64,000 bases of DNA from Candidatus Zixiibacteriota bacterium (GTDB taxonomy: Bacteria > Zixibacteria > MSB-5A5 > GN15 > FEB-12): assembly GCA_034003725.1 (NCBI GenBank), contig JAVEYB010000014.1:1-64000 (forward strand), in the 5' to 3' direction. Numbering within the stretch: the first letter of the stretch is position 1; each line of letters opens with the position of its first letter. A program made the position numbers and the translations under genes. Below, piece after piece: positions 19,025 through 27,749 of the stretch. The notes under the pieces are model-generated. The model made no database searches and was not told the DNA's origin. It was given only the letters and a program-made list of their open reading frames with translations.

Positions 19025-21418
19025 TCATTTCACGGACGACTTTTTGGAGCGCCGGGTCGTTTTTTTCGGCGCCGGCTTGTCCAGGGCAAAGTTAATGGCC
19101 GAGAGCACATCGGAGAAGAACTTCATTTTGAGTTTCTTGCGGACTTCGGCCGGCAGTTCGGTGATATCTTTGCGGTTGTCTTCCGGCAGGATGACGGTGT
19201 CGACGCCGAGGCGCACCGCGGCCAGTAGCTTCTCCTTGAGACCGCCGATGGGGAGCAGCTCACCGCGCAGGGTCACCTCACCGGTCATGGCCAGACAGGG
19301 CTTAACCGGGCGTTTGGTGTACAGCGACGCCAGGGCGACGGCCATGGTGATACCGGCGGAGGGGCCGTCTTTGGGAGTGGCGCCTGCCGGAACATGGATG
19401 TGCAGCTCCGAGTCTTTGAAGGTTTCCGGGTCGATTCCGAGCGGTTCGTGATTGGAGCGAATGAACGACAGCGCCGCCTGGGCCGACTCTTTCATGACGT
19501 TGCCGAGGTGGCCGGTCAGCGTCATGCCGTTTTTGCCGGGCATACAGGTCGCTTCGACAAACAGGACTTCGCCGCCGACCGCGGTGTAGGCCAGCCCGGG
19601 CACGACGCCGATCAGTCCCTTGCGGGTGAGGACCTCGCGGGTGAAGCGGACCGGACCGAGGAGTTTGGGGATGTTTTTGCTGTCGATCACGGTTTTGCGG
19701 GCGGACCGTCCGCCGGCGACCCTGCGAGCGACTTTGCGGGAGACCGATGCGATTTCGCGTTCGAGATTGCGTAGGCCCGCTTCGCGCGTGTAGCCGTCGA
19801 TGAGTGTCCGTATGGCGGCGTCGGTCAGCTCCATATGGGAATCGGTCAGGCCGTGGTTTTCGAGCTGCTTGGGCAAGAGGTGCCGCCGCGCGATCTGCAG
19901 TTTCTCGATATCGGTGTAACCGGGAATACGGATGACTTCCATGCGATCGCGGAGGACCGGGGGAATCGGTTCGAGCCAGTTGGCGGTCGTAATAAACATG
20001 ACTTTCGACAGGTCGAAGGCGATATCGAGGTAGTGATCCGAGAAGGTGTTGTTCTGTTCCGGATCGAGCACTTCGAGCAGGGCGGACGCCGGGTCGCCTC
20101 GGAAGTCGGAACCGAGTTTATCGATTTCATCGAGCATGATGATGGGGTTGTTGGACTCGCAGCGGCGGATGCTCTGGATGATGCGTCCGGGCATGGAACC
20201 GATATAGGTACGGCGGTGGCCTCGGATTTCGGCCTCGTCGCGCATGCCGCCCAGCGCGACGCGGGCGAATTTGCGGCCCATAGCACGGGCGATCGAACGG
20301 CCGAGGGAGGTCTTCCCCACGCCGGGCGGACCGACGAAGCAGATGATCGGGCCCTTGATATCGGCCTTCAGTTTACGCACGGCGAGGTGTTCGAGGATGC
20401 GGTCTTTCACTTTCTCGAGATCATAATGGTCTTCGTCGAGAATGCGTTTGGCCTTTTTCAGATCGAGGATGTCTTTGGTGGAAACCGACCAGGGCAGCGC
20501 GACGAGCCAGTCGAGGTAGGTGCGCGAGACGGTGTATTCGGCCGACGAGGGCGACATTTGGCGGAGTCGGTCGAGTTCCTTGAACGCGGCCTTTTCCGCG
20601 TACTCGGGCATGCGGGCCTCTTTGATTTTGATATCAAACTCATCGAGTTCCGCCTTGCCGTCGGCTTCGCCCAGTTCGCGCCGGATGGCCTTGAGCTGTT
20701 CGCGGAGGATGTATTCGCGCTGCGATTTTCCCAGTTCGCTGGCGGCCTCGGCCTGAATTTTCTGCGAGAGTTCAAGAACCTCGATTTCTTTTGAGATCCA
20801 CTGGTAGAGCTTTTTCAGTCGCTGGAGCACATCGCGCTCGGCCAGAACGGCCTGTTTGTCTTCGAGCGTGATATTCAGGTTCGAGGCGATGAAGTCGGCC
20901 TGCTTGGAAATCGTATCCTGATTGATGACGGAAACGTGGAACTCTTCGTTGAGATACGGCGCAAGCTCGACGAGTTTTTTGATGGCGGTCAGGATAGTTC
21001 GCTGCTGCGCCTCGGTTTTCACCGGGTCGGTATTGACTTCGTCGATCTCTTCGACTTCGCCCGACAAGTACGGCTCGGTGGTCGCGAATCGTTTGATCCG
21101 GACGCGCGCGAGTCCCTGGATGAGAAACCGCACGGTTCCATCGGGGAACCGAAGCATTTTCAGGATATTGCCGGAGGTACCGATGTCGTGGAGATCCTTC
21201 GGGCCGGGGTTATCCTGTTGCGGGTTTTTCTGGACGAACAGCCCGATCCGCGAACCGCGCATGAGGGCTTCATCGACAAGGCGGACATACTCCGCCTCCT
21301 GTATCATCAGCGGCACGACGAGAAACGGGTAGACCACCGTTCCCTTTAGTGGGAGGATTGGAATTGCCTGCGAGCCGCTCTGGCTGTCTGTTTTGGTATC
21401 GGTTTTGGTCTGTTCCAT
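19025..21418 (-). CDS. lon: ATP-dependent protease Lon
   Basis: A 797-aa quality-control protease. N-terminal LON substrate-binding domain (ILPLKGTVVYPFLVVPL), helical middle with the REYILREQLKAIRRELGE segment, AAA+ module with Walker A GPPGVGKTS (363-371) and Walker B IIMLDEIDKL, and C-terminal Ser-Lys protease with PKDGPSAGITMA and GGLKEKLLAAVR. A basic tail (APKKTTRRSKKSSVK) ends the protein. The gene ends 16 nt before the nnr start, so the two may share a transcript. Confidence 0.97.
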   Translation of the reverse strand: MEQTKTDTKTDSQSGSQAIPILPLKGTVVYPFLVVPLMIQEAEYVRLVDEALMRGSRIGLFVQKNPQQDNPGPKDLHDIGTSGNILKMLRFPDGTVRFLIQGLARVRIKRFATTEPYLSGEVEEIDEVNTDPVKTEAQQRTILTAIKKLVELAPYLNEEFHVSVINQDTISKQADFIASNLNITLEDKQAVLAERDVLQRLKKLYQWISKEIEVLELSQKIQAEAASELGKSQREYILREQLKAIRRELGEADGKAELDEFDIKIKEARMPEYAEKAAFKELDRLRQMSPSSAEYTVSRTYLDWLVALPWSVSTKDILDLKKAKRILDEDHYDLEKVKDRILEHLAVRKLKADIKGPIICFVGPPGVGKTSLGRSIARAMGRKFARVALGGMRDEAEIRGHRRTYIGSMPGRIIQSIRRCESNNPIIMLDEIDKLGSDFRGDPASALLEVLDPEQNNTFSDHYLDIAFDLSKVMFITTANWLEPIPPVLRDRMEVIRIPGYTDIEKLQIARRHLLPKQLENHGLTDSHMELTDAAIRTLIDGYTREAGLRNLEREIASVSRKVARRVAGGRSARKTVIDSKNIPKLLGPVRFTREVLTRKGLIGVVPGLAYTAVGGEVLFVEATCMPGKNGMTLTGHLGNVMKESAQAALSFIRSNHEPLGIDPETFKDSELHIHVPAGATPKDGPSAGITMAVALASLYTKRPVKPCLAMTGEVTLRGELLPIGGLKEKLLAAVRLGVDTVILPEDNRKDITELPAEVRKKLKMKFFSDVLSAINFALDKPAPKKTTRRSKKSSVK

Positions 21419-21543
21419 AGGTTCAGTGTATTTTCGCGCCCGGTCACATGTTCGTTGTACGCATAATCATACTTTCGGCAGTCCTGCGCAAGTTTTGAAC
21501 AGGGCAGGCAATAGAACAGGAGAGAAGCGGTTCGGTTCCCTGC

Positions 21544-22596
21544 TTAAACGTTGAACCGAAAGAGGATAACGTCGCCGTCGGCAACCACGTATTCTTTGCC
21601 TTCGAGGCGCATCTTCCCTGCCGCCTTGATGGCCGCCGGCGTCTGGAGGGCAACGAAGTCTTCGTAGGTGATTACCTCGGCGCGGATGAAGCCGCGTTCG
21701 ATGTCGGAGTGGATGACACTGCCGGCGCGAGGCGCGGTATACCCGCGCGGGATGGTCCACGCTCGCACTTCTTTTTCCCCCTGTGTGAGAAATGATATGA
21801 GGCCAAGCAGCGCGTAGGACTTCTGGATGACCTGGTCCATGGCGGGCGCGGCGATGCCGAGATCGTTGAGAAAGGCTGTACGGTCGGCGGCATCGAGTCC
21901 GACCAGTTCCATTTCAATTTTTCCGCACAGCACCGCGACTTCGCGCCGGCCGGCAGAAACGACCGACGCGTATTCGGCGCCGATTTGTTCGGCCCGGGGG
22001 ATATCTTCTTCCGCGATATTGATCGCGACCAGCAGAGGCTTCTGGGTCAGAAACGTGAAGCCTCGGATCAGCTTGTGTTCCTCCTCGGGAAGACCCAGTT
22101 CTATGATCGGGGTTTCCTGTTCGAGAGCGGCGCGACATCGCGAGAGCACGTCGATTATGCGTTCCTCCGATTTGTCGCCGGACAACTGACGCTTTCGCGT
22201 TTTCTTATCCAGAATGGACTCGATATGCGCGGCATCGAGCAGGACCATTTCATCGATGAGGTTCTGCATGTCGATTTTCGGACGTGCGCCGGACGAGAAC
22301 GCATCGACGACCATGATAAGGGCATCGGCGCCGCGAAGGTCGGCTCCGATTTCCACGGCGCCGGCCTCCTTCCCCTGTCCCGTAAGACCGGGAGCATCGA
22401 GCAATTCGATCTCGGCATAGGTGATTTTTTTCGGGTTGACGATTTGGGCGAGGCGGTCGACACGTGGGTCCGGGACTTTGATCTGTGCGCGGTGGATGGC
22501 TTTGGAGAAGTCGCCGACAGCGACTTCCTGGCCTGCGGCCGCGTTGAACACGGTCGTCTTCCCCGCCTGCGGCTTGCCGATGATGCCTAGTTTCAT
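21544..22596 (-). CDS. ychF: YchF-family ATPase (TGS/DUF933 domain)
   Basis: A 350-aa Obg-related ATPase. The P-loop reads GKPQAGKTTVF instead of the usual G.PNVGKST; the base-specificity motif is NIAEED, lacking NKxD as in other YchF proteins, which explains ATP preference. The C-terminal TGS/DUF933 end VITYEDF...VADGDVILFRFNV is typical. YchF proteins bind ribosomes and respond to oxidative stress. The start is set at MKLGIIG (22596); an upstream ATG adds three residues. Confidence 0.85.
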   Translation of the reverse strand: MKLGIIGKPQAGKTTVFNAAAGQEVAVGDFSKAIHRAQIKVPDPRVDRLAQIVNPKKITYAEIELLDAPGLTGQGKEAGAVEIGADLRGADALIMVVDAFSSGARPKIDMQNLIDEMVLLDAAHIESILDKKTRKRQLSGDKSEERIIDVLSRCRAALEQETPIIELGLPEEEHKLIRGFTFLTQKPLLVAINIAEEDIPRAEQIGAEYASVVSAGRREVAVLCGKIEMELVGLDAADRTAFLNDLGIAAPAMDQVIQKSYALLGLISFLTQGEKEVRAWTIPRGYTAPRAGSVIHSDIERGFIRAEVITYEDFVALQTPAAIKAAGKMRLEGKEYVVADGDVILFRFNV

Positions 22597-22647
22597 AGGG
22601 AGCAATGGTAGGGAATTCGGGGGGGGATGGCAAGGGGGAAGTGAATC

Positions 22648-22672
22648 GGACCGGCGGAGCCGGCCCGACTCG
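22648..22672. other. Short GC-rich hairpin downstream of the secreted-protein gene
   Basis: The stretch ggaccggcggagccggccc can fold into a short GC hairpin between the 373-aa gene and ychF. No T-run follows, so a terminator role is uncertain. Confidence 0.3.
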
Positions 22673-22757
22673 GTGGATTGGACGGTGATGTGGGCGGCAT
22701 CTTGTGGGAAAGGGTGGTATGGTTTGTCGAGTCGGTGGGGGTGAAAACGGAGCAGAC

Positions 22758-23879
22758 CTACTCAGTGCTTTTCGGTAGCGGTGTCGGATAGTTGGGGTAG
22801 ATACTCCATCTGATGAGTAACTTCCGCAGTTGGAGCAGTTTGTCTCCTCTTACTTCCGTGCGATAATACCCAGCGCGTTCCGTGGGGACCAACGAATCTG
22901 CGATTCGCGATGCCTTTTCGAGCAACTCCGGGTTCGAGAGATCCAGCACAACGTCGTGCAGCGCGGTGTCGGCCCACTGGCGAACAGAGTCCGCGTGCTG
23001 TTTCGCTACCACCTTGAGTTCCTCTTTGGTGTAGCCAACGGACTTGTGGAAGAGGCTGTCACCGGGGGCTCTGAGCCACAGTTCACCGTCAACCATCACA
23101 GCTTGATCGGAACGTCCCTCGAGCGGCTCCTTCTCCAGCTCGCGAAGCTTCTGCATCTCGACTTCGCGGCGGTGCTCGTTGCGGTCCACCTTCTTCTTGG
23201 TACCGTCCTCCAATCGCACCCAGCCGGAGTCGCCGACCGCCCGCAAGGAATCAAAGTGCGCTTTCTGTGCGGCGAGGAAGCGGGTGTGAGCACGAACTTT
23301 GGCCTCTTCGGGAGTGAGTTGACGTCCGTTCTCCGATGGCCAGACTGCTTCGGGAGGCCGGCTCATTAAGCGCTCCATCGCCTCCAGGCGAGCTTTCCAT
23401 TCGCTGGAGTCAGGAATGATCACCTCCTCCCGGGTGTTTACTGCGTAGACGCGGACGTCGTGGGTCCAGACCTCGACCGAATCGGGGCCGGTCACCCAGA
23501 AGCGCCCCGCCCACTGGGGATAGCCGCACGACGACTCGAACTTCATCCAGAAGCCGCAGGTGTCGTTTTCCGGGAGGACGACCGGCAGGTCGATGATCAC
23601 GCTCGGCTCCTGCTCGGTTTTGATCACGGGAAACGTTTTGGGGCCGCTGTAGCCCATGTTGTCGTCGTGGAAAAACTCGGCTGAGATGTCGGTGCAGCCG
23701 GTGGTGTCATAGAGCGTCACGCGGAGCGTGACCGGACCCGGCTGCAGGGCCGGGATGAACTCGTAGGAGTAATAAAAGAAGCGGGGAGGCATCGGCTTGG
23801 CGAACACCGTCCGCGCACCGCAGGTGATCAGCAGCGCGCATGCCAGCGCGGCCGTCAGGACCGAACCAATCTGTCGCAT
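22758..23879 (-). CDS. Secreted protein of unknown function under sigma-54-type promoter (373 aa)
   Basis: ATG at 23879 is preceded by GGAGGGGAGAG and starts a clear signal peptide (MRQIGSVLTAALACALLITC...ARTVFA). The first 150 mature residues are beta-rich with four cysteines (TTGCTD, DTCGFWMKFESSCGYPQW), resembling an immunoglobulin-like domain; the rest is charged and helical, with VEMQKLRELEKEP coiled-coil-like. The upstream 63 codons in frame are not used. It lies about 235 nt downstream of a predicted -24/-12 element (24124-24140) and a palindromic activator site. No family recognised. Confidence 0.65.
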   Translation of the reverse strand: MRQIGSVLTAALACALLITCGARTVFAKPMPPRFFYYSYEFIPALQPGPVTLRVTLYDTTGCTDISAEFFHDDNMGYSGPKTFPVIKTEQEPSVIIDLPVVLPENDTCGFWMKFESSCGYPQWAGRFWVTGPDSVEVWTHDVRVYAVNTREEVIIPDSSEWKARLEAMERLMSRPPEAVWPSENGRQLTPEEAKVRAHTRFLAAQKAHFDSLRAVGDSGWVRLEDGTKKKVDRNEHRREVEMQKLRELEKEPLEGRSDQAVMVDGELWLRAPGDSLFHKSVGYTKEELKVVAKQHADSVRQWADTALHDVVLDLSNPELLEKASRIADSLVPTERAGYYRTEVRGDKLLQLRKLLIRWSIYPNYPTPLPKSTE

Positions 23880-24123
23880 GATAGCTCTCCCCTCCGGATG
23901 TCCGGTTTTGCCGCACCGGACAGGCCAGAGCGATTTTGACACAAGATACGTGACGCACGCTCACCCCACCACAGATTATACGTTCACGGATCCATTTTTG
24001 AGCCGCCGAGCCGATGGCGACGAGGGTCTCGGTCGTGGCGGGACCATCGGCCCGGCGGTCAGGCAATAACAGCGCTCGAACGGACAACGGAGGCGACCTC
24101 CCCGTCCGCCCGTGAAGCGCGTA

Positions 24124-24140
24124 TGCAACCGCCGTACCGG
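24124..24140 (-). promoter_or_regulatory. Sigma-54-type promoter of the 373-aa secreted-protein gene
   Basis: On the minus strand: CCGGTACGGCGGTTGCATA. GG (24138-24137) and GC (24126-24125) are exactly 10 bp apart, with TTGCA at -12 matching the RpoN consensus and GGTAC at -24 one base off GGCAC. The activator palindrome begins 99 bp further upstream. Confidence 0.75.
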
Positions 24141-24236
24141 ATCGTGTGACTGATTGTAACAATCGACTAACAGTATGCGGGAGGACAGGATGTGCATGCG
24201 AAGAGACATTCGGGGAGAGTTTGCGGATCGTGTGGA

Positions 24237-24278
24237 GTGCGCGAATTCGCGCAGGAGCATGTGGGGTGCGTCGCGCAG
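24237..24278. promoter_or_regulatory. Palindromic upstream activator site D
   Basis: TGCGCGAATTCGCGCA (24238-24253, perfect palindrome) followed by a second TCGCGCAG half-site at 24271-24278, 24 bp after the first. Same arrangement as four other sites in the window; lies about 100 bp upstream of a -24/-12 element. Confidence 0.8.
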
Positions 24279-24350
24279 GGGGAGGTCGTGTGACAGGGCA
24301 ACATCCTGCCCGATGATACCGGTTCGAGACGAGTGGTTGTTTAGCGGGCA

Positions 24351-24381
24351 GTCCGAACCCCGCCTCGGCGGGGGTTCGGAC
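24351..24381 (-). terminator. Hairpin after the TPR/sigma-54 activator gene
   Basis: GTCCGAACCCC (24351-24361) pairs with GGGGTTCGGAC (24371-24381) around a short loop, 25 nt beyond the regulator stop on the minus strand. The T-run is poor. Confidence 0.55.
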
Positions 24382-24405
24382 CTGCTGCCATGTTATTCGA
24401 CCGAA

Positions 24406-26553
24406 TCAGAAACTGGCCGGGACCTGCTCTGCGGTATCGATTCCGAATTTGCGGAGGCGGTAGCGAATGGTGGAGTCGCTGACATTGAGGCGGCGGGCCA
24501 TCTCGCGGCGATTTCCCCCGCAGGTGTCGAGCAATTCCAGCAATTCGCGGCGTTCGATATCGGAGCGGTCGCGATCGAGCATATGGGCCATGCGATCGAT
24601 ACTGCCGCGCGATTCGACCCAGAGGCGGCGCACTTCCGCCTGCAGTTCCCGGACGTTTCCCGGCCAGATGCGGGACGACAACACTTTTGCCAGTCGAGCG
24701 ATGTCATGCCGACACCGCACGAGATCACCGTCGGCGCCGTTCAGGCGCAGGAAGTGACCGATCAGCGGCAAGATGTCCTCGGGCCGTGTGCGAAGGGCCG
24801 GGAGGGCGATGGGGATTTCGTTCAGGCGGTGGTAGAGATCGGCACGGAACTTGTTTTGCTGCACGAGCGCGACGATATCGATGTTTGAGGCGGCGATCAG
24901 GCGGAAGTCAACGGCCCGTTCGTTGTTCTCGCCGAGCCTGCGGAGGCGTTTGTTCTCGATGACTTCGAGCAGTTTCGCCTGGACGGCGGGTGTCGTGTCG
25001 GCGATTTCATTGAGATAAAACGTTCCGCCGGCGGCCAGTTCGATCAGGCCCGCGCGGTCGCTTTCGGCGCCGGTGTAGGCGCCGCGTTTGTAGCCGAACA
25101 ACTCGGCCTCGAACATGTTGTCCGGGATCGCGGCGGCGTTGACGGAGACAAACTCGCCGGTCCGCCCGGAGACATGGTGAATCCACCGTGCGATCAAATC
25201 CTTGCCGGTACCGGTCTCTCCGAGCAGGAGGACATTCATGTTCGACGGGGCGACGTACTCGATTTTCTCGAGAATGGTCTGCATGGCCCGGCTCTGGGAG
25301 ACGACAATCGGGGCTTCGCGGTCGGCGGTGGCGGGTTTGGCCCGGTGGGAGGTGAGGGTATGGAGGGCGCGGTCGGTTTTGTCGAGGTACGGCTTGACCT
25401 GCTCCCGCGCGAAATACTCCTTGGCGAGAGTGAGGTGTGCGATAGACTCTGTACTTGTGTATATGCCTGACTCGACGGCGCAGAAACGTGTGACTGCCAA
25501 CTCGTACTGGGCGCCGATCATCGCCAGCATATCGATGGCTTTGCGGAACCACTCGCGGGCGGACTCATACTCACCCCGATAGGCATCGACCTGTCCGAAC
25601 ACCCGGTGACAGGCGGCTATTTCAAGACGTTCGTTTATCTTGGTTGCGACCGCGAGGGCTTCCTCGGCGACAGTTCTCGCCCGGTCATAATCTTTCATGG
25701 CGACATAGACATCGGCGAGGAGGCGTTTGGTTTGGGAGACGAGGGTTGACTCGGGGGCGATCTGCAGAGAGAGTTTGAGCCCTTCGGAGAGATGCTTTTC
25801 GGCTTTGGTGAGATTGCCGCGAAGGGTTTCTAGTTTGCCTTTGACCTCGAGGGCAACCGCATGCTCGCGTGGATGAGACATTAAGCTCTCTGAAACTTCG
25901 TCTAGGTAGCCTCGCGCGCGATCGTACTCGCCGACGAGACACTCGGACAGACTTGCGTTAATAAAGAAATTGGTGACCCCTCTCTCACCCACGTCGAGAA
26001 TCATGGCTTCAAGTTCACCATACAGCTCACGCGCTTCAGCAAACCGCCCTATACGGCAAAGCAGGTGCGCCTTGTTCGCTTTCGCATTCATAGACTTGTC
26101 ACGACTACCAGCTTCGATATGCAACTGCGAAGCTCGATCAAGATTCAGAAGCGCCGTCGATTGGTTGCCAACATGCGTCTCCACAAACGCGAGCAGGTTC
26201 AGCGCACTCGCAGCTTTGGATTTCGAGTTGAGCCTGAGATAGCCAGCGTAAGACTCAACAAGCTGTTCCCTCGCAGCGAGAAAGTCACTTTGCATCGCCA
26301 ATTGCCATCCTTTGACATACTTCGCGCGGGCAAACATTTCGGACTGATCGCCGAATCTGAGCGCTTCAATGGCTTCGTCAATTCGCAGATTCTGACACTC
26401 ACCACTGTGCAAGAGTAGCTCGCTCTCCATGACTATGTAGAGATTCAACAACGGTGAGTCCGGATTTGGCACGCCCTGTGACTTGAGTAGTTGAAGAGCT
26501 TCGCTAAAGTCCTTCGAATCAATCAGCCGCTGAACCTCATCGAATCGTTTCAT
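24406..26553 (-). CDS. TPR-domain sigma-54 activator (bacterial enhancer-binding protein)
   Basis: 715 aa in three parts. Residues 1-400 are about ten TPR-like helix pairs with no receiver, GAF or PAS domain, suggesting control by protein or peptide binding. Residues 413-640 are the AAA+ domain: Walker A GETGTGKD (445-452), the RpoN-contact loop GAYTGA (491-496; Tyr replaces the usual Phe), Walker B TFYLNEI with Asn515 where Asp is normal, and FRADLYHRL with the arginine finger. Residues 670-705 are a Fis-type HTH (GGNRREMARRLNVSDSTIRYRL). The probable binding sites are the five palindromes listed here (inference). Start 26553 overlaps the preceding secreted-protein gene by 17 nt. Confidence 0.85.
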   Translation of the reverse strand: MKRFDEVQRLIDSKDFSEALQLLKSQGVPNPDSPLLNLYIVMESELLLHSGECQNLRIDEAIEALRFGDQSEMFARAKYVKGWQLAMQSDFLAAREQLVESYAGYLRLNSKSKAASALNLLAFVETHVGNQSTALLNLDRASQLHIEAGSRDKSMNAKANKAHLLCRIGRFAEARELYGELEAMILDVGERGVTNFFINASLSECLVGEYDRARGYLDEVSESLMSHPREHAVALEVKGKLETLRGNLTKAEKHLSEGLKLSLQIAPESTLVSQTKRLLADVYVAMKDYDRARTVAEEALAVATKINERLEIAACHRVFGQVDAYRGEYESAREWFRKAIDMLAMIGAQYELAVTRFCAVESGIYTSTESIAHLTLAKEYFAREQVKPYLDKTDRALHTLTSHRAKPATADREAPIVVSQSRAMQTILEKIEYVAPSNMNVLLLGETGTGKDLIARWIHHVSGRTGEFVSVNAAAIPDNMFEAELFGYKRGAYTGAESDRAGLIELAAGGTFYLNEIADTTPAVQAKLLEVIENKRLRRLGENNERAVDFRLIAASNIDIVALVQQNKFRADLYHRLNEIPIALPALRTRPEDILPLIGHFLRLNGADGDLVRCRHDIARLAKVLSSRIWPGNVRELQAEVRRLWVESRGSIDRMAHMLDRDRSDIERRELLELLDTCGGNRREMARRLNVSDSTIRYRLRKFGIDTAEQVPASF

Positions 26554-26839
26554 GAGGGACGCTCTCCGTCGGTGAGGGATAGGAAACAGGCACGAGGAGC
26601 CGCACGATTACATCAAGCCATAGATGTCGCATTGGCTGAATCGCCTCGTGATCGGGTTCGGTAGTCTCCGGACCCACGACTGCAGCGTCGACATTCCAAC
26701 CAGTCTCCTCGCCCTGTGGTTTGTCGGCGCGGTTTTGCAGCTGGTCCATCCACATCGGGCGGCTTCGCGCCGAGACCCCGGGCGCAAAGATGCACACGAG
26801 CATAGCCACCATTACGAGTGCTACACATATCTTCTTCAT
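26537..26839 (-). CDS. Small secreted protein coupled to the activator (100 aa)
   Basis: The signal peptide MKKICVALVMVAMLVCIFAPGVSARS is followed by an 75-residue hydrophilic, Cys-free mature part rich in Pro, Glu and Trp (RPMWMDQLQNRADKPQGEE). GGAAGGGT precedes the ATG at good distance. The stop lies inside the first codons of the TPR activator gene, so translation is coupled. A role as a signal or anti-activator for the TPR domain is an inference from position alone. Confidence 0.6.
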   Translation of the reverse strand: MKKICVALVMVAMLVCIFAPGVSARSRPMWMDQLQNRADKPQGEETGWNVDAAVVGPETTEPDHEAIQPMRHLWLDVIVRLLVPVSYPSPTESVPHETIR

Positions 26840-27379
26840 AACAGAGACCCTTCCGGTCTGGTCGTTAAATCGTCTCTACCGCTCCGGGCCGCCACGACTA
26901 CGCCCCGGGGCGCAATATGCAAAAGCCGACAGTCGCGTGTGAGTCACGCGGTGCGTAAGCGATTCATTTTGTTGCTTGTACGGACCCTTCCCTCGGGCGC
27001 TTCCGCAACGGGTCGGACACAATCAGCCGAGACACACGACCACGGTGCGGGTGGGATTCCGATGTACGATCACGATGCGAGATCACTCCCCGCCGAGTTC
27101 AAACCGCAGGCTCCCCCAGAGACCGGGTTTGAATGTCATTAAACTCACACGCAGAATACGCGGTGTGGCAGGATTTTGTCAAGGCAGAAATTGCGCGCAA
27201 GCTGCTGAAACGTCACGAGATGACTTTCACTGCCGTGACTTGACAGTGGAATTGTTAGAAATAGCGTCGATTTGCGAATAAACTCGCGTGCGGCCGGCTG
27301 TTTGCGAGGGACAGTTTTTGTCACACGGCAGGTAGGCAAAGGGAAGGCGGGTCCGAGGATGGACCCGCCTTGCTGCTGC
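26840..27379. other. Intergenic region with decayed relative of the activator-site region
   Basis: 540 bp without a gene. The stretch 27190-27260 (cgcgcaagctgctgaaacgtcac...cttgacag) is recognisably similar to 34458-34505 beside activator site B, but the palindrome itself has been lost; only TTGCGCGCAA remains at 27191-27200. A hairpin (TTCAAACC...GGTTTGAA, about 27099-27133) and the terminator of the 82-aa gene (27344-27371) are also here. No convincing -24/-12 element was found. Confidence 0.55.
27344..27371 (-). terminator. Terminator after the 82-aa membrane protein
   Basis: AAGGCGGGTCC (27344-27354) pairs with GGACCCGCCTT (27361-27371). On the minus strand it lies just after the stop at 27380 and is followed by CCCTTTGCC. 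Confidence 0.7.
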
Positions 27380-27628
27380 TCAATTCCAGCGCATGAAGTA
27401 CGAGATCGCGATAAGGAGAAATCCGGCGGTGACGAGAATCGGTCCGATCCTTTGAAGAACGTACCCAGGTGGGGTCCACCACTCCTTCTTCCATCCAAAA
27501 TGTCCGAGAAACACAGGATGATAGAAAGGACGGGGATTCTCCGGAGTCCTGAAGAAGTTGGCCACCAGGATCATCGCGATTCCACCGCCGATGAAACTGA
27601 GAGAAATCACAGCCAGTGTTTTGTACAT
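27380..27628 (-). CDS. Small two-span membrane protein (82 aa)
   Basis: Two hydrophobic segments, MYKTLAVISLSFIGGGIAMILVANFF and IGPILVTAGFLLIAISYFM, flank a Trp/Pro-rich loop (FYHPVFLGHFGWKKEWWTPPG). GGAGGAAGGTC precedes ATG 27628. It follows the 84-aa membrane protein and a strong hairpin at 27691-27727, so it may be transcribed by read-through or by its own promoter. Unknown family. Confidence 0.55.
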   Translation of the reverse strand: MYKTLAVISLSFIGGGIAMILVANFFRTPENPRPFYHPVFLGHFGWKKEWWTPPGYVLQRIGPILVTAGFLLIAISYFMRWN

Positions 27629-27690
27629 GACCTTCCTCCCTTTTGGAAAATGTCAGCAATTGTACACGCGGCCGCGACGCCGCACGCGGC

Positions 27691-27727
27691 AAAAGCAGCC
27701 CCCACCCGGTGTACGGGTGGGGGCTGC
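27691..27727 (-). terminator. Strong hairpin terminator between two small membrane-protein genes
   Basis: GCAGCCCCCACCC (27695-27707) pairs perfectly with GGGTGGGGGCTGC (27715-27727); on the minus strand the stem is followed by TTTT. It would end the operon driven from the promoter at 29849-29865. Confidence 0.85.
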
Positions 27728-27749
27728 GAGGAATGTTGCGGCGAGTCAA

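Larger units (their letters stand above)
23880..24405. other. Intergenic region with sigma-54-type promoter, activator site and terminator
   Basis: 526 bp between the secreted-protein gene and the regulator. It contains, in order, a leader of about 230 nt, a -24/-12 element at 24124-24140, the activator palindrome at 24237-24278 and a hairpin terminator of the regulator gene at 24351-24381. No coding frame with a ribosome binding site was found. Confidence 0.7.

Noticed and set aside
26953-27020. Possible -24/-12 elements upstream of the 100-aa secreted gene
   Set aside because: Candidates such as GGGTCCGTACAAGC and TGTCCG...TTGCG keep only part of the consensus, and no palindrome lies about 100 bp upstream.
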